From: Pseudofrankia asymbiotica
Lineage (GTDB): Bacteria > Actinomycetota > Actinomycetes > Frankiales > Frankiaceae
Assembly: GCF_001983105.1 (NCBI RefSeq)
Contig: NZ_MOMC01000027.1
Coordinates: 57,519 to 66,581 of the forward strand
Direction of reading: 5' to 3'
Length of the DNA stretch: 9,063 nucleotides
Made by a program: the position numbers and the translations under genes. Below, one piece after another: positions 4,744 through 9,063 of the stretch (positions within the stretch are counted from its first letter, which is position 1; each line of letters opens with the position of its first letter). Under the pieces are notes generated by a model. That model had not been told where the DNA came from. It did no database searches and saw nothing but the letters and a program-made list of their open reading frames with translations.

Positions 4744-6771
4744 TCATGCGATCGCCACCGCGGCGCGCTGGCCCTCGACGACGGCGGCGTGCGCGCGGCG
4801 GGGGGACAGGCAGTCGCCGACGCGGGTCACCGTGAAGGGCAGGTCGCCCGCCTGCCGGCCCTCGGGGCTATGAGGGCCGGCAGGCAGTCCGGTCCGGGCC
4901 GCGAGCAGCGCCCGGTAGAGCGTGTCGTCGGCCCGCTGGTGCACGGCGCAGACGACCCAGTCGACGGCCCGCGTCTGGTCGGTTCCGGTCGGGTGGTGCT
5001 GAAGGCTCAGCACCACCCCGTCGCCGTCGTCCGCGGGAGCGGCACCCATGGGGACGAGGTCCGTGGCCTGGGTGACGCCGCGCGCCGCCGCCTTCACGTT
5101 CCACTGCTCCATGTCGAGGGTGACGCCCAGGTCCTGGCCGACGACCATGCCGTTGGTGATGACCTCGACCTGGCAGCCCCGGTCGGCGAGGAGCTCCGCG
5201 ACCGACGTCGCCTGGTGGAAGCCCAGCTCGTCGACGACGATTACCTTCCCGGCGGGGACCGCGCGGCCCTCCAGCACGTCGCGGACGTCGACGACCCGGG
5301 GGTGCCCGCCGGCCCACCACGGGGCGTTCGGCGTCGCGCCGGTCGCGAGGATCACCGCGTCCGGCCGCTCGGCGAGCAGCAGGTCCGCGTCCACCTCGGT
5401 CGACAGCTTCACGTCGACGCCGGCGCGCTGCGCGTGGGCGACCAGGTTGCGGGTGATGTCGAGGAACTCGGCGCGGCTGGGCACGCTCGCCGCGAGCAGC
5501 ACCTGGCCGCCCAGCCGGTCGGACCGCTCGAACAGGGTGACGTGGTGGCCGCGCTCCGCGGCGGTGACGGCGGCCTGCAGGCCACCCGGGCCGCCGCCTA
5601 CGACGAACACCCGCTGGCCGCGCCGCCGCGGCGCCGGCAGCGGCACCGCCTCCCGGCCGGTGCGCGGGTTCTCGATGCAGCCGAGCCAGCGGTTCAGGCC
5701 CATCCGCCCGACGCACTCCTGGTTGCACGACAGGCAGGTGCGGATCTCGGTGGCGTGCCCGGCGCGGGCCTTGGCGACGAAGTCCGCGTCGGCGATCTGG
5801 CCGCGCACGACGCCGATGAGGTCGGCCTGGCCGGCGGCGAGCGCCCGGTCGGCCTGCAGCGGGTCCTTGAACCGGCCGACGCCGACGACCGGCAGCGAGA
5901 CGGCGGCGCGGATCGCGCTCGGGATGAACATCGCGTAGCCGGGCGGCACCTGCATGCTCGCCTCGATCATGTAGAGCGTGGCGGTCGCGACGCCGATCGA
6001 GGTGTTGATGTAGTCGACCTTGCCCTGCGCCTCGACCATCTGGGCGATGGCGACGGCGTCCTCGATCGTCGTCCCGCCCTCGATCAGCTCGTCGCCGCAG
6101 ATCCGCACCCCGAGCGCCCTGGCCGGGCCGATCGCGGCGCGGACCGCGTCGACGATCTCCAGCAGCAGCCGGGCCCGGTTCGCGAGCGACCCGCCGTAGG
6201 CGTCGGTCCGCTTGTTGGTGGCGGGGGAGAGGAAGCCGCGCACGATCGACGAGTGCGAGCACTGCAGCTCGATGCCGTCGAACCCGCCGGCCACGCAGTG
6301 CTCGGCGACCAGGCCGTAGCCGGCGACGACCTCGCGGATCTCGTGCGGCTCCAGCGCCTTGGGCACCTCGCGGAACAGTGGGTCCGGCACCGGGCTCGGC
6401 GCCCACACCGGCTGGCGGGAGAACATGCTCGACGCCTGGCCGCCGTTGTGGTTGATCTGCGCCAGGATCGGCGTGCCGTGCGCGTGCACCGCCTCGGTGA
6501 TCCGCCGGTAGCCGGGGATGACGGCCGGGTTGAAGCCGTGGATCAGCTTCTCGTAGGGCCAGTCGGTCGGGTGGGTCGAGTGCTCCTCGGTGATGATCAG
6601 CCCGGCGCCGCCGGCCGCGCGGGCGGCGTAGTAGGCGGCGTGCTGCTCGGTGGGCATCCCGTCGGCGGCGTAGTTCGTCAGGTGCGCCGAGAACACCACC
6701 CGGTTGCGCACCGTCAGTGGCCCGATCCGCAGCGGGTTGAACAGGTACTGGTACCGCCCCGTCGCGCTCAT
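4744..6771 (-). CDS. Mycofactocin-associated FadH/OYE-family oxidoreductase 2 (Fe-S flavoprotein)
   Basis: Role (family knowledge): three-domain FMN, [4Fe-4S] and FAD enzyme of the trimethylamine dehydrogenase/2,4-dienoyl-CoA reductase class. The substrate is unknown, and ETF is a plausible electron acceptor. Seen: 675 aa, a normal length. The OYE barrel spans about 8-340 (FNPLRIGPLTVRNRVVFSAH; INHNGGQASS at 106-115; CSHSSIVRGFLSP at 171-183, retaining His173; NKRTDAYGGS at 186-195). Cysteines 346, 349, 353 and 365 fit C-x2-C-x3-C-x11-C. The FAD site VFVVGGGPGGLQAA is at 388-401, and a second degenerate Rossmann segment is at 510-532. The end reads RVGDCLSPRRAHAAVVEGQRAAVAIA. ATG 6,771 overlaps the previous stop as ATGA and is preceded by AAGGAG, so translation is probably coupled. 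An odd palindrome-encoded insertion lies near residues 629-642. The family is secure; subfamily 2 is from memory of its distinctive N-terminus. Confidence 0.9.
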   Translation of the reverse strand: MSATGRYQYLFNPLRIGPLTVRNRVVFSAHLTNYAADGMPTEQHAAYYAARAAGGAGLIITEEHSTHPTDWPYEKLIHGFNPAVIPGYRRITEAVHAHGTPILAQINHNGGQASSMFSRQPVWAPSPVPDPLFREVPKALEPHEIREVVAGYGLVAEHCVAGGFDGIELQCSHSSIVRGFLSPATNKRTDAYGGSLANRARLLLEIVDAVRAAIGPARALGVRICGDELIEGGTTIEDAVAIAQMVEAQGKVDYINTSIGVATATLYMIEASMQVPPGYAMFIPSAIRAAVSLPVVGVGRFKDPLQADRALAAGQADLIGVVRGQIADADFVAKARAGHATEIRTCLSCNQECVGRMGLNRWLGCIENPRTGREAVPLPAPRRRGQRVFVVGGGPGGLQAAVTAAERGHHVTLFERSDRLGGQVLLAASVPSRAEFLDITRNLVAHAQRAGVDVKLSTEVDADLLLAERPDAVILATGATPNAPWWAGGHPRVVDVRDVLEGRAVPAGKVIVVDELGFHQATSVAELLADRGCQVEVITNGMVVGQDLGVTLDMEQWNVKAAARGVTQATDLVPMGAAPADDGDGVVLSLQHHPTGTDQTRAVDWVVCAVHQRADDTLYRALLAARTGLPAGPHSPEGRQAGDLPFTVTRVGDCLSPRRAHAAVVEGQRAAVAIA
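4850..4885. repeat. Perfect 14-bp palindrome inside the second OYE gene
   Basis: Arms 4,850-4,863 (GCCTGCCGGCCCTC) and 4,872-4,885 are exact reverse complements with an 8-base loop. They lie in the codons for Leu-Pro-Ala-Gly-Pro...Arg-Gln-Ala-Gly, just before the conserved C-terminal RVGDC motif. The encoded stretch looks extra relative to the usual TMADH-like C-terminus. Confidence 0.75.
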
Positions 6772-8864
6772 CGCGCCGCTCCTTCCCGTGCGCTTCCGGC
6801 ACCGACCGGCGCGCGCCGCGGCCTGCCGGTCGAGGCGGCGACCTCCAGGGCGCGGCGGCGGCCCTCGAGGACGGCCTCCAGCGCGGTGCGCGGCGCGACG
6901 CAGTCGCCGGCGCGCGGTGTGCCGGGCCGTTGCAGGTAGAGCGCCTCCATCGGAAGGCGGTGGCCGCAGTCGACGAGGACGGCGCACGGGATGTCGCGGC
7001 GGGCGCCGGTCCAGACGTCCTCCAGCACGACCCGGCCGGCCGCGGCCTCGCGGACCAGCGAGCGCAGCTCACGGCGGACGCCCGCCTGGGCGAGGCGGGT
7101 GTTGGCCGGCGCGAGGTCGCCGGTGAGCGACAGCAGCGTGCCGGCGACCTGGTCGGGGGCGACCAGCGCGACCTCGCGGCCGGCGCCGGCCAGCCACTCC
7201 GCGATCCCGACGGCCACCGGGCCCCCGACCGGGTCGTGCACGACGACCGGCCCGTCGGGCAGGACGCCGACGCCGCCGTCGAGCAGCGCCAGCGCCGAGA
7301 CGACCGGGACCGTGGCCGCGCCGGGCGGCGACGGGTAGACCCGATCAGCCGGGACCGAGCCGGTGGCGAGGATGACCGCCTCGCCGGCCGCCTCGGCCGC
7401 GTCCAGGTCGACGGCGGTGACCGTCCGCCCGAACAGGAACCGCACCCCGAGGCGGGCGCACTCGGCGGCGAGCCAGTCGGTCAGCAGCGCGAGCCGTTCC
7501 CGGCCGGGGCCGACGGCGGCGGTGCGCAGCGCGCCGCCGAGCCGCTCCCCGGCCTCGGCGAGCGTCACGCCATGGCCGCGCGACGCGAGCACCCTCGCGG
7601 CCTCCAGGCCGGCCGGCCCGCCGCCGACGACGAGAACCTCGCGTGGCCGGTGGTCCGTGCCCTCGGGCGGGGCGTCCTCGGTCTCGTGGCCGCTGCGCGG
7701 CTCGCCGACGCAGCTCACGATCGGGTTGCGGTTGTCGCGGACCCGGCAGGCCTGGTTGCACAGCAGGCAGGGCCGCACGCGCTCCGCGTGCCCGGCGCGT
7801 GCCTTGGCGACCAGCTCCGGGTCGGCGATCTGCGCGCGGGTCATCTCGACCAGGTCCGCGACGCCGTCGGCGAGCGCGGCCTCGGCGTCGTCGACGTCGA
7901 CGACGCTGCCCTGCAGCACGACCGGCACCCGCCCCGCCGCCGCCGTCCGCATCGCCGCGCACAGCTCGCGGTTGAACGTCGGCGCGGTGTGCGACGTCGG
8001 CCGGTAGGAGGTCGTCGAGTACGGGCCGCCGCGCGTCACGACCAGCAGGTCGAGCAGCCCCAGGCCCGCCAGCGCGTCCACCTGCTCGGCGGCCTGCTCG
8101 GGGGTCACCCCCGCCCACGGCGCCAGCTCGTCGCAGCACAGCCGCAGCGAGAGGATCCCGTCCGGGCCGAGCGCCGCGCGCACCGCGGTGAGCACCTCGC
8201 GGGTGAGGCGCAGCCGGTCGGAGCCGTAGCCGTCGCCGCGGTGGTTCGTCAGCCCGGAGTGGAACTGGCGCAGCAGCGCGAGCGGCCCGGCGTCGATCTC
8301 GACCCCGGCCAGGCCCGCGGTCGCGGCGAGCTCGGCGGCGGCGGCGAAACCGGCGACGACCGCGTCGATCCCGCCCTGCTCCAGCTCGGCGGGGAGCTCC
8401 CTGCTGGCCGCGTCCGCGACCGGTGACGGCGCCCACAGCACCGACTGCGAGTACGCGCTCGAGCCCTGGCCACCGGCGTGTCCCAGGCCGGCGAGGACCA
8501 GGGTGCCGTGCGGGCGGACCGCCGCGGCGAGGGCCGCCCAGCCGGGACCGCAGTCGGCGGCCAGCGGGGCGCGCTCGTAGGGCCAGTCGTCGGCGGTGAC
8601 GGACGCCGTCTCGGTGACGAGGACGCCGGCGCCGCCGGCCGCGCGGCGGGCGTAGTAGGCGACGTGGCGGTCGGAGATGTCCCGACGGCGGGCCAGGTTC
8701 GTCTCGTGCGGGCCGAACAGGACACGCGACGGCGCGGTGTGCTCGCGCAGCGTGAACGGCTCCGTGAGCGTCAGGCTCGCGGAGCATGCCACCGCCCGCG
8801 CCGGAGGCACCACCGAAAGTGGTGGCTCGGGCTTCCCGTCGGTGTCACCGTCGATCGGGTTCAT
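6768..8864 (-). CDS. Mycofactocin-associated FadH/OYE-family oxidoreductase 1 (Fe-S flavoprotein)
   Basis: Role (family knowledge): paralogue of the following gene with the same OYE barrel, [4Fe-4S] and FAD domain order; substrate unknown. Seen (698 aa from ATG 8,864): barrel at about 32-360, starting LTEPFTLREHTAPSRVLFGPHETN, with GLGHAGGQGSSAYSQ at 126-140. Cysteines 366, 369, 373 and 385 keep the C-x2-C-x3-C-x11-C spacing. The FAD motif VLVVGGGPAGLEAARVLASRG is at about 410-430, and a second nucleotide-fold region is at about 538-570. Where the paralogue has CSHSS, this protein has AGPLA (192-196), so the usual active-site His is absent. The start is uncertain: ATG 8,864 lacks a Shine-Dalgarno, TTG 8,900 follows GGGAGG at 8,912-8,917 (11-base gap), and GTG 8,954 lies inside an operator. 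Any start leaves a 30+ residue unconserved leader. It is the first gene of the operon. Confidence 0.87.
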   Translation of the reverse strand: MNPIDGDTDGKPEPPLSVVPPARAVACSASLTLTEPFTLREHTAPSRVLFGPHETNLARRRDISDRHVAYYARRAAGGAGVLVTETASVTADDWPYERAPLAADCGPGWAALAAAVRPHGTLVLAGLGHAGGQGSSAYSQSVLWAPSPVADAASRELPAELEQGGIDAVVAGFAAAAELAATAGLAGVEIDAGPLALLRQFHSGLTNHRGDGYGSDRLRLTREVLTAVRAALGPDGILSLRLCCDELAPWAGVTPEQAAEQVDALAGLGLLDLLVVTRGGPYSTTSYRPTSHTAPTFNRELCAAMRTAAAGRVPVVLQGSVVDVDDAEAALADGVADLVEMTRAQIADPELVAKARAGHAERVRPCLLCNQACRVRDNRNPIVSCVGEPRSGHETEDAPPEGTDHRPREVLVVGGGPAGLEAARVLASRGHGVTLAEAGERLGGALRTAAVGPGRERLALLTDWLAAECARLGVRFLFGRTVTAVDLDAAEAAGEAVILATGSVPADRVYPSPPGAATVPVVSALALLDGGVGVLPDGPVVVHDPVGGPVAVGIAEWLAGAGREVALVAPDQVAGTLLSLTGDLAPANTRLAQAGVRRELRSLVREAAAGRVVLEDVWTGARRDIPCAVLVDCGHRLPMEALYLQRPGTPRAGDCVAPRTALEAVLEGRRRALEVAASTGRPRRAPVGAGSAREGAAR

Positions 8865-8911
8865 GCTGTGGCCATACCGTGATGTCCGTCCACATCGCAA
8901 TGGGCTAGTCG

Positions 8912-8917
8912 CCTCCC
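8912..8917 (-). promoter_or_regulatory. Possible ribosome binding site for a TTG start of the first OYE gene
   Basis: GGGAGG on the minus strand, 11 bases before an in-frame TTG at 8,900. It is the only Shine-Dalgarno-like element in the leader; ATG 8,864 has none. An out-of-frame ATG at 8,895 also follows it and would give a 16-codon ORF ending in TGA over the gene's first codons, so a leader peptide is an alternative reading. Confidence 0.4.
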
Positions 8918-8945
8918 GGACGGAAGGTGACCGCGGCCCGCCCGA

Positions 8946-8966
8946 TTGTGACACCCGATGTCACAA
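8946..8966. promoter_or_regulatory. Dyad operator, downstream copy
   Basis: Perfect 8-bp inverted repeat with a 5-base spacer: arms TTGTGACA (8,946-8,953) and TGTCACAA (8,959-8,966), spacer CCCGA. The core TGACACCCGATGTCA matches the copy at 8,990-9,006 apart from one compensated pair. It lies just downstream of the proposed minus-strand start site, where a bound repressor would block transcription. The binding protein is unknown; a TetR- or GntR-type regulator would suit. Confidence 0.75.
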
Positions 8967-8983
8967 CTTGACGGGTGACAGGA

Positions 8984-9012
8984 AGCATATTGGCACCCGA
9001 TGCCAAAGGGAA
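8984..9012 (-). promoter_or_regulatory. Candidate promoter of the OYE/ETF operon
   Basis: Minus-strand -10 box TATGCT (8,984-8,989; fits TAnnnT), with a 17-base gap to a weak -35 TTCCCT (9,007-9,012). The gap is exactly filled by the upstream operator copy. This predicts a start near 8,977 and a leader of about 110 bases to ATG 8,864. The weak -35 is common in actinomycetes, but it limits confidence. Confidence 0.45.
8990..9006. promoter_or_regulatory. Dyad operator, upstream copy
   Basis: Perfect 6-bp inverted repeat TTGGCA / TGCCAA around the same CCCGA spacer. Its centre (8,998) is 42 bp from the other copy's centre (8,956), about four helical turns. A further single half site, TGACA at 8,976-8,980, lies between them. 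It sits between the proposed -35 and -10 boxes and 17 bases upstream of the divergent start codon, so one regulator could control both directions. Confidence 0.75.
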
Positions 9013-9023
9013 GGGATCGGTCG

Positions 9024-9063
9024 ATGCGTTCCGCGAGCCCGGCTCCGCGCGAGCGGCCACACA
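9024..9063 (+). CDS. Start of a divergent gene (only 13 codons visible); possible regulator
   Basis: ATG 9,024 is preceded by AAGGGA at 9,011-9,016 with a 7-base gap, and the frame stays open to the edge, reading MRSASPAPRERPH. No domain is visible in so few residues. An Arg/Pro-rich N-terminus before a helix-turn-helix is common in TetR-type regulators, and the mycofactocin regulator MftR is of that type. The divergent position over a shared operator pair suggests an autoregulated repressor. That is inference from position only. Confidence 0.4.
   Translation, partial: MRSASPAPRERPH

Noticed and set aside
8947..8965. CRP/GlxR-type site TGTGA...TCACA
   Set aside because: The half sites are separated by 9 bases, not the 6 of the CRP family, and the second copy (TTGGCA...TGCCAA) does not fit that consensus.
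8968..8991. Plus-strand promoter TTGACG...CATATT for the divergent gene
   Set aside because: The gap between the boxes is only 12 bases, too short for a sigma-70-type promoter, and no better pair was found.

Overview
The window is high-GC DNA with codons strongly biased to G or C at the third position, as expected of an actinomycete. A Frankia-like or related lineage is a guess from the very high GC and the many palindromic and low-complexity insertions. Nearly everything is on the minus strand, and the genes are transcribed from right (about 8,980) to left (1).

Layout in transcription order: (i) 8,940-9,023, a regulatory region with two dyad sites sharing the core TGrCA-CCCGA-TGyCA, 42 bp apart and flanking a plausible minus-strand -10 box, plus the first codons of a divergent plus-strand gene. 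(ii) 6,768-8,864, an old yellow enzyme (OYE)/FadH-type Fe-S flavoprotein resembling mycofactocin-associated OYE oxidoreductase 1. (iii) 4,744-6,771, its paralogue, resembling mycofactocin-associated OYE oxidoreductase 2; it starts in an ATGA overlap. (iv) 4,534-4,692, a 52-codon acidic ORF that I do not recognise. (v) 3,045-4,490, electron transfer flavoprotein alpha (FixB/EtfA). (vi) 1,685-3,052, a FixC/ETF-quinone oxidoreductase flavoprotein. (vii) 1,311-1,688, a FixX ferredoxin-like protein in a GTGA overlap. (viii) 993-1,310, a repeat-rich, structured 318-nt spacer. (ix) 1-992, electron transfer flavoprotein beta (FixA/EtfB), running off the left edge close to its C-terminus.

The likely joint role is an electron-transfer chain. 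Two TMADH/2,4-dienoyl-CoA-reductase-like OYEs would pass electrons to a dedicated ETF (FixAB), and FixCX would deliver them to the membrane quinone pool. These OYE subfamilies and ETF subunits are known to accompany the mycofactocin redox-cofactor system, so the locus is best read as a mycofactocin-associated accessory operon. No mycofactocin precursor or maturase gene lies in the window, so that link rests on family recognition, not on linkage seen here.

The least explained parts are the twin operator, the 52-aa ORF, the mutually exclusive hairpins before fixA, and the palindromic or low-complexity insertions in several of the proteins.
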